Shown here in pieces: positions 47,706-56,818 of a DNA stretch of 64,000 nt (positions are counted from its first letter, which is position 1; each line of letters begins with the position of its first letter). Source of the DNA: Clostridiales bacterium UBA7273 (GTDB lineage Bacteria; Bacillota; Clostridia; Oscillospirales; Oscillospiraceae); the NCBI GenBank assembly GCA_002472405.1, contig DKRV01000043.1, forward strand, positions 38,387 to 102,386, in the 5' to 3' direction. A program made the translations under genes and the position numbers. The notes under the pieces were generated by a model. That model was given only the letters and a program-made list of their open reading frames with translations. It searched no databases and was not told the DNA's origin.

Positions 47706-48901
47706 CACTTTACACCTCCGTTGATTTTCTTGATCTCAACACTCTCGACGAATGCCTGAACACGGGTGCGCAGCTGTCCGTTGGTGCTGCCGATGTTGTA
47801 AGGACGGTCGATAGACAGCACGGGATAGCCGTAATCGTCATGCAGGATGTGCGAGCCCATCATGCGCTCGTACGCCCAGGGATCGCAGAACTTGATCTGC
47901 TCATAGATGATGCCGTCGGCGCCGTATTCCTTCGCAAGCTCGTTTACATACTCACGGCGGCCGGTCATCTTTGCGGTGTTCATATATCTCGGGCACTGGC
48001 CGCGGTACATATACTGGCGGCAGACCTGCGTGAGGGCATCCTCATCATCTGTAAGCTCGATGGGATTTCTGCCGGGAAACGAGCCGTAGCAGAAGCGGTC
48101 GGCGCAGACATATGCGCCGCAGTCCTCAACAAGCTTTATAAAGTCGGTATCATCGACCTCCGAGCCGGCAACGACTACGCGGACGCGATATGGTTTATCC
48201 TCAGGCTCGCGGGTCTTAAGCTCCTCAAGGGTCTCCTCGAGCTTGTCGATGAGCAGATATTTCGGCGCAACATAGGTCGCGAGGGTTATTACCTGGAACT
48301 CATAGCCGGTGATACGCGGCTTATCGCCCTTGCGGAACTCGCCGATGGCGCGGATAAGCTCGCATATGCGGTTGTGCTCGGCGACCGCCTGACGGATGGC
48401 TGCATCGGATATATCGATTCCGTATTTCTCATGCAGCGGAGTAAGTATATGGTTTTTGCACTGGAGAACATACAGGTTCAGACCGTTATCGTCGGCCTTC
48501 ATTGGAATCTCCATGTACTCAAAGAAGAATTTTTCCTTGTCCTTGCCCAGAGCCTTTAAAAGCTCCATATTCTCGACCGCGCGGTTCATCATCGTGCAGC
48601 CGTCGGGCGTTATGAGGCAATCGGCAAAATTATAGCCGCCCTCGATTGCGCGCTCGAGCAGCGCGCGGCTGTATTCGCAAAGGAAGCTGGTCATATAATA
48701 TGTGGCCATTTCCATTGAGCCGGTGCGCGGCGCGCGCAGACGGGTCGAAAACGCGCCCGGCAGGTTCAGCAGCGGCTCGGGAGTATTTTCGCAGACGTAA
48801 GCTACGCAGACCTTCCCCTCGCTCTGCGCCTGGAGTATTAGCTCATTCTGAGCCTCCTGAAGGAGGTTTTCAAAATACAGCAGATGCTTTAAATCTTTCA
48901 T
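47705..48901 (-). CDS. 2-hydroxyacyl-CoA dehydratase family protein, smaller subunit
   Basis: 398 residues. HGD-D-type fold with cysteines at LITPDGCTMMNRAVE, CGAYVCADRFCYGSFPG and MYRGQCPRYMNTAKM, and the final IKFCDPWAYERMMGS that normally ligates the cluster. It pairs with the next gene as an HgdA/HgdB-like heterodimer. The start at 48901 follows GGAGAA. No CoA-transferase or activator gene is adjacent, which is unusual for dedicated lactate, glutamate or phenyllactate pathways. Confidence 0.83.
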   Translation of the reverse strand: MKDLKHLLYFENLLQEAQNELILQAQSEGKVCVAYVCENTPEPLLNLPGAFSTRLRAPRTGSMEMATYYMTSFLCEYSRALLERAIEGGYNFADCLITPDGCTMMNRAVENMELLKALGKDKEKFFFEYMEIPMKADDNGLNLYVLQCKNHILTPLHEKYGIDISDAAIRQAVAEHNRICELIRAIGEFRKGDKPRITGYEFQVITLATYVAPKYLLIDKLEETLEELKTREPEDKPYRVRVVVAGSEVDDTDFIKLVEDCGAYVCADRFCYGSFPGRNPIELTDDEDALTQVCRQYMYRGQCPRYMNTAKMTGRREYVNELAKEYGADGIIYEQIKFCDPWAYERMMGSHILHDDYGYPVLSIDRPYNIGSTNGQLRTRVQAFVESVEIKKINGGVK

Positions 48902-49045
48902 GTCTTTCTCCGTTCATCAGTTAGCATACTTTTATCGGCATAAAAGCAAGCAGTCGCCAAATGCCGACTGTCATTATTTTAACACTGAGATGTGAAATAG
49001 CAATATACAAGATGCACAATTATTACCGTTTTTGTTGAAAAAGCG

Positions 49046-49720
49046 TCAGCGTGCGTTCCACGTGTCGGCCTGCTCGCGCAGCCATGCACACCATGCATCC
49101 ATTCCCTCGCCCGTTTTTGCGCTTATCGGGAATATTTTAATATTGGGATTTCGCATTTTCGCAAACTCAACGACCTTGTCCATGTCGAAATCAAAATACG
49201 GCAGAACGTCGATCTTGTTGATTATAAGCGCATCGCAGACCTGGAATATAAGCGGATATTTCAGCGGCTTGTCGTGTCCCTCCGGAACGGAGAGGATCAT
49301 GGCGTTTTTCGCGGCGCCCGTGTCAAACTCCGCCGGGCAAACGAGGTTGCCGACGTTTTCGAGAACGACGAGGTCGAGATCGTCCGTTCCCATTTCCGTA
49401 AGTCCCTGACGGGTCATGTCTGCGTCGAGGTGGCACATGCCGCCGGTGTGCAGCTGGATCACCTTTTTAACGCCCGTATGCGAGATGCGCTCGGCGTCAA
49501 CGTCGGAGTCTATATCCGCTTCCATTATGCCGATGTTCATTTTATCGCCGAGCTTTTCGATCGTGCGCGTCAGGGTCGTTGTCTTGCCGCTGCCGGGCGA
49601 CGACATGAGATTTAGCAGAAAGCAGTGATCCTTTTTCATCTCCGCGCGGAGAACGTCTGCCGCGTCGTCGTTTGCCTTGAATATGCTTTGCTTTATCTCG
49701 TAAACTTTATACTGTCCCAT
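49046..49720 (-). CDS. hypB: Hydrogenase/urease nickel-insertion GTPase HypB
   Basis: 224 residues. Walker A SSPGSGKTTTLTRT, EADIDSDVDAERI, LHTGGMCHLDADM with the metal-binding CH pair, VVLENVGNLVCPAEFD, and NKIDVLPYFDFD. GTPase that loads nickel onto NiFe-hydrogenase precursors with HypA. No His-rich N-terminus, so no nickel store. The enzyme it serves is not in the window. Confidence 0.96.
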   Translation of the reverse strand: MGQYKVYEIKQSIFKANDDAADVLRAEMKKDHCFLLNLMSSPGSGKTTTLTRTIEKLGDKMNIGIMEADIDSDVDAERISHTGVKKVIQLHTGGMCHLDADMTRQGLTEMGTDDLDLVVLENVGNLVCPAEFDTGAAKNAMILSVPEGHDKPLKYPLIFQVCDALIINKIDVLPYFDFDMDKVVEFAKMRNPNIKIFPISAKTGEGMDAWCAWLREQADTWNAR

Positions 49721-49732
49721 TGTATCTCCTTC

Positions 49733-50077
49733 TCAGCAGGCTTCTATCTGCTTGATATTCATTTCCTGCCCCTGCTGAAGCCACGTTCTGCCGCTGCCGC
49801 AGTGTGGGCAGGTCTTGCCGTATTTGACGGTGGGATATGTGCTCTTGCAGTCGTCGCACCAGGTTATTGCCGGGATTATCTCATATTTGAATTCTGCATG
49901 CTCTATAATCGGCTTTTTCTTTGCATACCACTGCCAGCAATCGCTGAGGTACTCCGGAACGATGCCCGATACCTCGCCGAATTCCAATGTCACGGACTGT
50001 ATATCCGTAAGCTCATTTTCCTTTGCGATCTTTTCGACCTGCTCTATTACATAAGTAACTATACTCAGCTCGTGCAT
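49733..50077 (-). CDS. hypA: Hydrogenase nickel-insertion protein HypA
   Basis: 114 residues. Starts MHELSIVTYVIE with the nickel-binding Met-His at the N-terminus, which fixes the start at 50077. Zinc site WCDDC ... CPHCG. Acts with HypB. 12 bp between the two genes. A terminator-like hairpin lies directly upstream with no room for a separate promoter. Confidence 0.96.
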   Translation of the reverse strand: MHELSIVTYVIEQVEKIAKENELTDIQSVTLEFGEVSGIVPEYLSDCWQWYAKKKPIIEHAEFKYEIIPAITWCDDCKSTYPTVKYGKTCPHCGSGRTWLQQGQEMNIKQIEAC

Positions 50078-50090
50078 AACGTTTCCTTTC

Positions 50091-50121
50091 AAAAAAGGGT
50101 GTGGAATCTCTCCCACACCCT
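50091..50121 (-). terminator. Terminator/attenuator between the oxidoreductase gene and hypA
   Basis: Minus strand AGGGTGTGG - loop - CCACACCCT followed by TTTTTT, ending about 6 nt before the hypA ribosome site. Confidence 0.8.
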
Positions 50122-50140
50122 GGTTTCTGCTCCGGGAGGA

Positions 50141-52909
50141 TTATTTTCCGGAAAGCTGTTTCTTTATTATCTTGACCTGGCGCTTAGCAGCATACGGTCC
50201 TATGGCCTTGAACTTGTCCTCGGCCGGGATCATCTTGCTGTTCTGCGGACGGTTGCGCTTGAGGTGGATAGCGTCAAACTCGCACTTGGTGGTGCAGATA
50301 CCGCAGCCGATGCACTTGTTGGGATCGACTACGCTGCGGCCGCAGCTCAGGCAGCGAGATGCCTCGCTCTTTATCTGCTCCTCGGTGAAGGTCACGCGGT
50401 CGTCCTGCATGGTGAGGACCTTCTCCTGATCGATTGCGACCTCTGCGCGTGCAGGCTTTTTTAATTTCTCTGCCGGCAGAGTGATGTTCTGCTTATCCAG
50501 CTCCTTGAACTCGCGCAGGTTGCGGTGGATAGTCAGAGTCTGGCCGACGTTTACATAGCGGTGGATGGAAACTGCGCCCTCACGGCCGGATGCGATAGCG
50601 TCGATGGTGTACTTAGGACCGGTCGCGCAGTCGCCGCCGACGAAGATGTCAGCTTCTTCGGTCTGGAAGGTGACGCCGTTGTGGTCGATGAGGCTGCCGT
50701 CGGGAGTCTCTGCTGCCGTTCCGGCGAGAACCGCACCGTATTCCGAGCGCTGGCCGATAGCAACGAGAACGTTCGAGCAGGAAACGGTGATGGTCTCGTT
50801 CTCGTCATAAACGGGAGCGAACTTGCCGTTTGCGTCGCGTACGGAGACGCAGCGCATAAGCTCGATGCCGGTGACCTTGCCGCTCTCGCCGAGGATAGCC
50901 TTGGGTGCCCAGGAGTTGTTGATAACAACACCGTCGGCGAGGCCTGCGTTCTTCTCATCGGGAACGGTGGGCATCTCTTCGTCCTTCTCAAGGCAGTACA
51001 TGTTGACGCTGCCCTTGGTCAGACGGCATGCTGCACGGGCAACGTCGATAGCCGCGTTGCCGCCGCCGATAACGACGACGTCGCCGCTGAGCTTCTTGGT
51101 CTTGCCGTTGTTGACAGAGCGCAGGAAGTCAAGTCCGCCCAGAACGCCCTTGAGCTCTTCGCCGGGGATGTTCAGCTTTGCTGCCTTCTGCAGGCCGACC
51201 GCAACGTAGAATGCCTTGAAGCCTTCCTCACGCAGCTGCTGGATGGTGATATCCTTGCCAACCTCAACGCCGCAGCGGAACTCAACGCCCATCTCGCGCA
51301 GAACGTCGATCTCGGACTTTACGATGTCCTTGCCGATACGGAAGGAGGGGATGCCGTTTACGAGCATGCCGCCGGGAACTGCTTCCTTCTCGAACACTAC
51401 GGGGCTGTAGCCCTCAATAGCGAGGAAGTAAGCACAGCTCATGCCGGCAGGGCCTGCGCCGATGATGGCGATCTTCTGGTCAAACTTCTCGTGAGTGCAG
51501 GAGACCATGGGCGGAACATAACGATGCTCGGCCTTCATATCCTGCTCTGCGATGAATTTCTTTATCTCGTCGATCTGCAGAGGCTCATCGACGGTGCCGC
51601 GGGTGCATGCGTCCTCGCAGTACTTGCGGCAGATGCTGCCGCAGACTGCCGGGAAGGGGTTATCCTTCTTGATGAGCTTGAGCGCATCGGCATAGCGGCC
51701 GTCGGCTGCCATCTTGATGTAGCCCTGGATGGCGATGTGCGCCGGGCATGCGACCTTACAGGGTGCGGTGCCGGTGGGCCAGGTCTGGATGGAACCGTTT
51801 TCGTTTTTGTAGTTCTTGTTCCAGTGATCCTCGCCCCACTGAGTGTCGTCGGGCAACTCGTGATGCGGATACTGGATGGGGCCTTCCTTGGTGCAGAGCT
51901 TCTGACCCAGGCGGACGGCGCCGGCCGGGCAGGTCTCAACACACTTGCCGCAGGCGACGCACTTCTCGGGGTCGGACTCTGCGGTGTATGCGGAAGCGGA
52001 AAGGTTGGGGGTATTGAAAAGCTGTGAGGTACGCAGAGCGTTGCAGACGCCGACTGCGCAGTTGCAGATACCGAAGATCTTGTTCTCGCCGTCGATGTTG
52101 GTTATCTGGTGAACATAGCCCTTGTCCTCGGCCTTCTGGAGGATCTCCATTGCCTCTTCATAGGTGATGTCGCGGCCGTGGTTGGTCTCGCGGCAGTAGT
52201 CGGCAAAGTCGCCGACGCCGATGCACCATTCGCCCTCGATATCGCCAGAGCCCTCGCCGCGGATGCGCTGCTGCTTACGGCAGGAGCAGACGGAAACGCC
52301 GATGTGGCCTTCGTACTTCTTCAGCCAGTGGCTCAGATGCTCGATGGGCAGAGATTTGCTCTCGGCCGGGATAGCCTTCTCAACGGGGATAACATGCATG
52401 CCGATGCCTGCGCCTCCGGGAGGTACAAGCTCGGTTATGCCTGCCAGGGGCAGGTATGCCATGCGCTCGAAGAAGTCGGCCGTCTCGGGATACATATCCG
52501 ACTGCTCGGGGTTTATCATCATGATCTCAGCGCTGCCGGGAACGAACATGTCCAGCACCCAGCGCTTTTCATGGTTGGGGTTCTTGCCGTCGAGGTTTTC
52601 CCAGTGGAACTCGACAAGGCCGCTCTCGCTGACTGCCTGCATTGCCTTTTCAAGGTATGCTCTGTCAAACTGAGGGTTCTTTGCGGCCAGCTGCTCGATG
52701 GTCAGGGGAACGCGCTTTTTCATGGTCAGGCAGATATCGAGTATATCGTCCGCCATCTTCTGATCGTACTTATAAGCGGTGTATTTCAGTGCGGAATTGA
52801 TGCCCAGGTATTCCGGGGAATTCGGGGTGATCTTATCCTTTCCGAGCAGTACTGTAGCCCGGTCGGTGATCTCTTTGCCAAGCTTTGCGATCTTCTGGTC
52901 TTTTGTCAT
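50141..52909 (-). CDS. Large FAD/iron-sulfur oxidoreductase (GltD-like core with added ferredoxin domains)
   Basis: 922 residues. Residues ~1-330 hold a 4Fe-4S region with VSVCSCRKQQR and CNCAVGVCN, then CVACGKCVETCPAGAV. The centre (~370-810) is a glutamate-synthase-beta-like module: cysteine-rich helical part CGSICRKYCEDACTRG, FAD motif AIIGAGPAGMSCAYFLA, NAD(P) motif VVVIGGGNAAIDVARAA, and VGGDCATGPKYTID. The C-terminus has CLSCGRSVVDPNKCIGCGIC, then CTTKCEFDAIHL. Built to move electrons between NAD(P)H and ferredoxin-type partners, as in hydrogenase or dehydrogenase complexes. Partner unknown; hypAB follows on the same strand. Confidence 0.88.
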   Translation of the reverse strand: MTKDQKIAKLGKEITDRATVLLGKDKITPNSPEYLGINSALKYTAYKYDQKMADDILDICLTMKKRVPLTIEQLAAKNPQFDRAYLEKAMQAVSESGLVEFHWENLDGKNPNHEKRWVLDMFVPGSAEIMMINPEQSDMYPETADFFERMAYLPLAGITELVPPGGAGIGMHVIPVEKAIPAESKSLPIEHLSHWLKKYEGHIGVSVCSCRKQQRIRGEGSGDIEGEWCIGVGDFADYCRETNHGRDITYEEAMEILQKAEDKGYVHQITNIDGENKIFGICNCAVGVCNALRTSQLFNTPNLSASAYTAESDPEKCVACGKCVETCPAGAVRLGQKLCTKEGPIQYPHHELPDDTQWGEDHWNKNYKNENGSIQTWPTGTAPCKVACPAHIAIQGYIKMAADGRYADALKLIKKDNPFPAVCGSICRKYCEDACTRGTVDEPLQIDEIKKFIAEQDMKAEHRYVPPMVSCTHEKFDQKIAIIGAGPAGMSCAYFLAIEGYSPVVFEKEAVPGGMLVNGIPSFRIGKDIVKSEIDVLREMGVEFRCGVEVGKDITIQQLREEGFKAFYVAVGLQKAAKLNIPGEELKGVLGGLDFLRSVNNGKTKKLSGDVVVIGGGNAAIDVARAACRLTKGSVNMYCLEKDEEMPTVPDEKNAGLADGVVINNSWAPKAILGESGKVTGIELMRCVSVRDANGKFAPVYDENETITVSCSNVLVAIGQRSEYGAVLAGTAAETPDGSLIDHNGVTFQTEEADIFVGGDCATGPKYTIDAIASGREGAVSIHRYVNVGQTLTIHRNLREFKELDKQNITLPAEKLKKPARAEVAIDQEKVLTMQDDRVTFTEEQIKSEASRCLSCGRSVVDPNKCIGCGICTTKCEFDAIHLKRNRPQNSKMIPAEDKFKAIGPYAAKRQVKIIKKQLSGK

Positions 52910-53149
52910 GAGTTTCAGGCCTCCTGATAAAATGTGTGGTTTGCTTCATCCTTGTTATTAATGTATCAATTGCTACTCGCAGAATACATTTTTTGTTGAA
53001 AACAGTCAATAATGTGCCTTTCAATTTGTAATAACTCACAAAATACTTGCAAAAACTTTGATAACATCATTGACAATCAGTTGACATTCTCGGACAAAAA
53101 TCGTAAAATGTTTTTAAAATCAGGACATTTTTATAGTGGGGTGTTTTTT
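52910..53149. promoter_or_regulatory. Divergent intergenic region, oxidoreductase / TetR
   Basis: 240 bp, AT-rich. On the plus strand -35 TTGACA (53081-53086), 17-bp spacer, -10 TAAAAT (53104-53109) serves the TetR gene; a near copy ATTGACAATC / GTTGACATTC lies at 53069-53090. The minus-strand promoter is not clear. Likely also the TetR target. Confidence 0.55.
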
Positions 53150-53755
53150 GTGCAAAGTACGTCTAACCGCCTCAAGGATGACATTGCCGAGTGCGCGATA
53201 GCCCTGTTTCGCGACCGGGGCTACGATAATGTAAGCGTCAACGAAATATGCGAGTCGGCTCACACGTCGCGCTCGGTTTTTTACAGCGTGTTCAAGGGCA
53301 AGCGCGCCATTTTGGACTATGTCGTTTCAAAGCCGCAGCAGAACGACGAGGAGAGCTTCCGCAAGTTTGCCGATGCGGAAAACGACTTTGAACGCATCTG
53401 GCAGCTTTTTGACCGCTTCATTGATATCGCGCTCGATTTCGGCCCGAAGCTCACGAGCAGATTGTTTATAATGCAGTTTGACTCGCCCAAGGGCATACGC
53501 GATGCGGTGCATGCGCTGGACGATCTTTTCGCCACGCTCGCGAAAAACTGCGCAAAAAACGGCATTATCGAAACCGAGGAGCCGCCGGAGCTTCTGTCGC
53601 GCATAGCGACGGATCTTATTCTGCACGAGCTGTACGTCTGGTGCAGTCAGGACGGCAACTTCTCGCTGCGCGAGCGTGCGCGGCAGTATGCCGAGGTCGC
53701 CTATCATGTCAAGCCGCAATACCGCATGACTCCCGAGCAGCGCGCCGCACTATAA
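53150..53755 (+). CDS. TetR/AcrR-family transcriptional regulator
   Basis: About 201 residues from a GTG at 53150 with GGGGTG upstream. The region before it is AT-rich promoter. HTH GYDNVSVNEICESAHTSRSV plus FYSVFKGKRAILDYVV. Divergent from the large oxidoreductase gene, which it may regulate. Terminator follows. Confidence 0.88.
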   Translation: MQSTSNRLKDDIAECAIALFRDRGYDNVSVNEICESAHTSRSVFYSVFKGKRAILDYVVSKPQQNDEESFRKFADAENDFERIWQLFDRFIDIALDFGPKLTSRLFIMQFDSPKGIRDAVHALDDLFATLAKNCAKNGIIETEEPPELLSRIATDLILHELYVWCSQDGNFSLRERARQYAEVAYHVKPQYRMTPEQRAAL

Positions 53756-53762
53756 CAGAGAA

Positions 53763-53793
53763 AAAACCGATGCCGGGAGCCGACATCGGTTTT
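53763..53793. terminator. Terminator after the TetR gene
   Basis: AAAACCGATGCCGG ... CCGACATCGGTTTT with one internal mismatch; T-run on the plus strand. Confidence 0.7.
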
Positions 53794-53816
53794 GCTGTAT
53801 TTGTGCTTGTTAGTTT

Positions 53817-54104
53817 TCAGAATTCTTCGACCGGGCACACGCCGCGAACCCCCATTGTGTCGGTATCGACGATGCAGCACAGCTTCATTCCGCAGGAATA
53901 TTCATAGCTGCCGGGCAGCGTTACCTCGGCGTAGTTGCCGGTGCAGTCGGAAAACAGCTTGACCGTGAGGCTGCCTGCGCCGTAGGCATAGCCGACCTCA
54001 TTTGCAGCAGCATCGGCTGCGCGGCGGCGAATATCCTCTTCGCTGCGGTCAAGTGCCTCAAGAATGGTGTTGATTATATTGATGTTGGAAACAGTATTTT
54101 TCAT
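53817..54104 (-). CDS. Hypothetical protein, 95 residues
   Basis: Small soluble acidic protein. A helical N-terminal half (INTILEALDRSEEDIRRRAADAAANE) is followed by a beta-rich half with three cysteines (SDCTGNYAEVTLPG; YSCGMKLCCIVD). GAGGT ribosome site. Own unit between a TetR gene and a two-component system. Not recognised. Confidence 0.65.
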   Translation of the reverse strand: MKNTVSNINIINTILEALDRSEEDIRRRAADAAANEVGYAYGAGSLTVKLFSDCTGNYAEVTLPGSYEYSCGMKLCCIVDTDTMGVRGVCPVEEF

Positions 54105-54323
54105 TTTAATTTACCTCCGTAGATAGTTTTTATTATTTTTTATTCGTTTGCGGCTGTGGCTTCTTTCCTGTCCACGGCTATTAGTCTACCCGAGCTTTTT
54201 TAAGCCGGTATAACGAGAAATTAAACAAAACTTAAAAACTTTCGCCGACGTTTTAAAATTTGTTTAACTAAGCGGTCGAAATGCCTGATATAATGAACAC
54301 ACTATTAATATGGTGTGATTAAA
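54105..54323. other. Intergenic region before the two-component system
   Basis: About 220 bp, AT-rich, containing the ribosome site of the minus-strand 95-residue gene. Plus-strand TATAAT at 54288-54293 is a likely -10 for the kinase gene, without a clear -35. Confidence 0.4.
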
Positions 54324-55469
54324 ATGACGATCAAAAAGAGACTTCACCGCTCAAATATATATATGTTCCTCATTCCGCTGGTGACGGCGGCGCTGCTGCT
54401 CATTCTCGGTGCAGGAATTGCCATATATATATTGGAGGTAAAATATCTGCCGCAGATCGGTCTGAGCCTGCACGACATGCACATCGCCGTTGAGCAGTAC
54501 GAGGGCTTGTTCCAGAGCTTTGAAACCTTCGTATGGATATATGTCGGCGCTGTCGGTATGGCATTGCTGCTGACGATTGTTTTCACTAATGTCAGTCTCA
54601 CACGTGAGCTGTTCACGCACATTTCCGATCCGCTCGACACTCTTGTTGCCGGCGTTGACCGCATTCGCTCGGGCGATCTCGATAATCCGATAAATTACAC
54701 GGAGCCGGACGAGTTCAAGGCTGCCTGCGACGCTGTCGATCTTATGGCGGCAAAGCTCAAAGCCTCTCTCGAAGCCGACCAACGCCGTCAGCAGAGCAGC
54801 AGAGAGCTTATGGCCGGCATGGGGCACGACCTCAAAAGCCCACTCACCTCCATACGCGCCTACACCGAGGCACTGCTTGAGGGTGTCGCCGAAACTCCCG
54901 AGATGCAGAAAAAGTATCTTGAAACGATAAAGAAAAAGGGCAGCGAGATGGAGAACATGGTTGCCCGACTGCTCGAGTTTTCAAAGCTGGAGCTGAGTGA
55001 ATACCCAATTCAGCCCGAAGTGCTGAACATTAAAACGGAGCTTGAGCGAATAGTTTCCGATATTACACCAGATGCGGATATCGACATGTCCGGGCTTGAA
55101 GACACATCGGTCACTGCCGATCGTTATCAGTTCCGCCGCATCGCCGAAAACATAATATGCAACAGTATACGCTATTCCGGACGCAAAAGGGTGAAAATAT
55201 TCATATCCTCTCAAACTTCTAACAGCATGGTGCGCCTGCGCTTTGCCGATGACGGCAACGGTGTGCCCGGTGAGGCACTTCCGAAGCTGTTTGATTTGTT
55301 CTACCGCACAGACCCCGCAAGAGAAGGCTCCGGCAAGGGCAGCGGTCTCGGCCTTGCGATAGTAAAAAAAGCCGCCGAGCAGATGGGCGGCGGCGCATTC
55401 GCCGAAAAAAGCGTTTACGGTGGACTTTGCATAGTTATAGACCTTCCGGGAGGTGAAACCGATGGCTAA
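54324..55469 (+). CDS. Membrane sensor histidine kinase
   Basis: 381 residues. Two membrane helices (residues ~15-38 and ~70-92) flank a short extracytoplasmic loop of about 35 residues; HAMP; HisKA with phospho-acceptor His in GMGHDLKSPLTSIRAY; HATPase with NIICNSIRYSG, FADDGNGVPGEAL and GSGLGLAIVKKAAEQMGGG. Autophosphorylates and passes phosphate to the response regulator encoded 8 bp inside its own end. Order kinase-then-regulator is less common than the reverse. The signal is unknown. Confidence 0.93.
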   Translation: MTIKKRLHRSNIYMFLIPLVTAALLLILGAGIAIYILEVKYLPQIGLSLHDMHIAVEQYEGLFQSFETFVWIYVGAVGMALLLTIVFTNVSLTRELFTHISDPLDTLVAGVDRIRSGDLDNPINYTEPDEFKAACDAVDLMAAKLKASLEADQRRQQSSRELMAGMGHDLKSPLTSIRAYTEALLEGVAETPEMQKKYLETIKKKGSEMENMVARLLEFSKLELSEYPIQPEVLNIKTELERIVSDITPDADIDMSGLEDTSVTADRYQFRRIAENIICNSIRYSGRKRVKIFISSQTSNSMVRLRFADDGNGVPGEALPKLFDLFYRTDPAREGSGKGSGLGLAIVKKAAEQMGGGAFAEKSVYGGLCIVIDLPGGETDG

Positions 55470-56154
55470 AATTCTTATTATTGAAGACGACCGCGCAATA
55501 TCCGACATTGAAAGAGACTACCTCGAGCTTTCGGGCTTTGAGACCGGCGTTGCATACGACGGCGTGGACGGGCTGAACAAGGCGCTGTCCGGCGGCTTTG
55601 ACCTTATCCTGCTCGATCTTATGCTGCCGGGACTTGACGGCTTTACGATATGCAAAAAGCTGCGCGAGAAGCTCGATATACCTATTTTAATGGTAACGGC
55701 GCGCACGCAGGATATCGACAAGATACGCGGCCTTGGCTTCGGCGCGGATGATTACGTTGAAAAGCCGTTTTCGCCGAGCGTGCTTGTCGCACGCGTAAAA
55801 GCAAACCTTGTGCAGTACGAACGGCTGCGCCCTGCGGCAAAAGCCGCAGACAGCATCATAAGCGTCGGGCCTTTTGTCATGGACTCCGACGCGCGCACGG
55901 CGTCGATAGACGGGTGCGAGCTGAAGCTCAAGAACAAGGAGTTTGAGCTGCTGCTGTTTCTTCTGCGACATCCGAACCAGGTTTTCAGCCGCGAGGATCT
56001 GTACGAAATGATCTGGGGGCTCGAGAGCATGGGCGACAACATAACCGTCGCCGTTCACATCAACCGTCTGCGCGAGAAGATTGAAAAAGGCCCCTCCGCG
56101 CCGGAATACATCCAGACCGTCTGGGGCGTTGGATACCGTTTAAAAATCGTTTAA
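55462..56154 (+). CDS. OmpR/PhoB-family response regulator
   Basis: 230 residues from the ATG at 55462 (GGGAGGTG upstream). Receiver domain with the acidic pocket IEDD, phospho-Asp in LILLDLMLPGLDG, Thr/Lys at VTART and EKPF. C-terminal winged helix (KNKEFELLLFLLRHPNQVFS; ITVAVHINRLREKIE; TVWGVGYRL). Partner of the kinase. Confidence 0.95.
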   Translation: MAKILIIEDDRAISDIERDYLELSGFETGVAYDGVDGLNKALSGGFDLILLDLMLPGLDGFTICKKLREKLDIPILMVTARTQDIDKIRGLGFGADDYVEKPFSPSVLVARVKANLVQYERLRPAAKAADSIISVGPFVMDSDARTASIDGCELKLKNKEFELLLFLLRHPNQVFSREDLYEMIWGLESMGDNITVAVHINRLREKIEKGPSAPEYIQTVWGVGYRLKIV

Positions 56155-56174
56155 AATTGATTTATTGCAGGTTT

Positions 56175-56224
56175 AATCTGTCCTCCTATACTGGCATTGT
56201 CCGATAGGGAGGACAGATTTTTTG
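56175..56224 (+). terminator. Terminator of the two-component operon
   Basis: AATCTGTCCTCC ... GGAGGACAGATT with a 21-base loop containing TATA...ATAG pairing and a T-run. Confidence 0.8.
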
Positions 56225-56377
56225 TATCCGATCAAGGTCCGGCCGAGCTAAGGCTCCCGCTCAGCTAAAAACAACAGCATCTCTCACCCCCCCAAAGATG
56301 TAAAGTATCCCCCTTCCCCTTGAGTGGGAGTCTCAGCTTGGCCGGAGCGCATCGGAACGGTACAGGAGGAAAACAAC

Positions 56378-56818
56378 ATGAAAAACAGGATCATGCATAA
56401 GGACTTTGCAAAAGCATTCAGACTAATTTTAGTAATTTTCATCGTTTTGGCCGTTTTCACGGCGGTGGCCATTCCGCTGAGCCTGTCGCAGCAGATAAGC
56501 GACGCATCACACTTCCGCCAGCAGGCACAGGCCGCCGACATGACCGAGCATCAGGCAGAACGCGCGCTCAAAAGCAGCATCACTCCCCTTAACGCAACAA
56601 ACTATGCCATCATCGGCGGACTCAGCGTTCTCTGGGCAGTGTTCGTTTTGTTCTACTGGTTTGATGTTGTGGCCTGGCTTTATAAAGATGCCGTGAAAGA
56701 GGGCATGAACAAATCTCTTTGGCCGATCCTCGGGCTGTTCTTCAACTTCCTTGCCGCATTTGCTTTCATGATCGTCCTCGACCGTCCCTCGCGCATCAGG
56801 AAGGCGGCACAGTCATGA
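56378..56818 (+). CDS. Two- or three-helix membrane protein, partner of the following ABC ATPase
   Basis: 146 residues from the ATG at 56378 (CAGGAGGA upstream). Helices at ~16-37, ~75-97 and ~108-130; a Gln/Ala-rich loop SHFRQQAQAADMTEHQAERA. Not recognised. The stop overlaps the start of the ABC gene (ATGA), so the two are coupled. Confidence 0.7.
   Translation: MKNRIMHKDFAKAFRLILVIFIVLAVFTAVAIPLSLSQQISDASHFRQQAQAADMTEHQAERALKSSITPLNATNYAIIGGLSVLWAVFVLFYWFDVVAWLYKDAVKEGMNKSLWPILGLFFNFLAAFAFMIVLDRPSRIRKAAQS

Noticed and set aside
46266..47759. 497-codon open frame antisense to the dehydratase subunit
   Set aside because: Shadow frame; the minus-strand gene has cluster cysteines and a coupled start.
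50525..52027. 500-codon open frame antisense to the large oxidoreductase
   Set aside because: Shadow of a long GC-rich gene; no recognisable motif or start signal.
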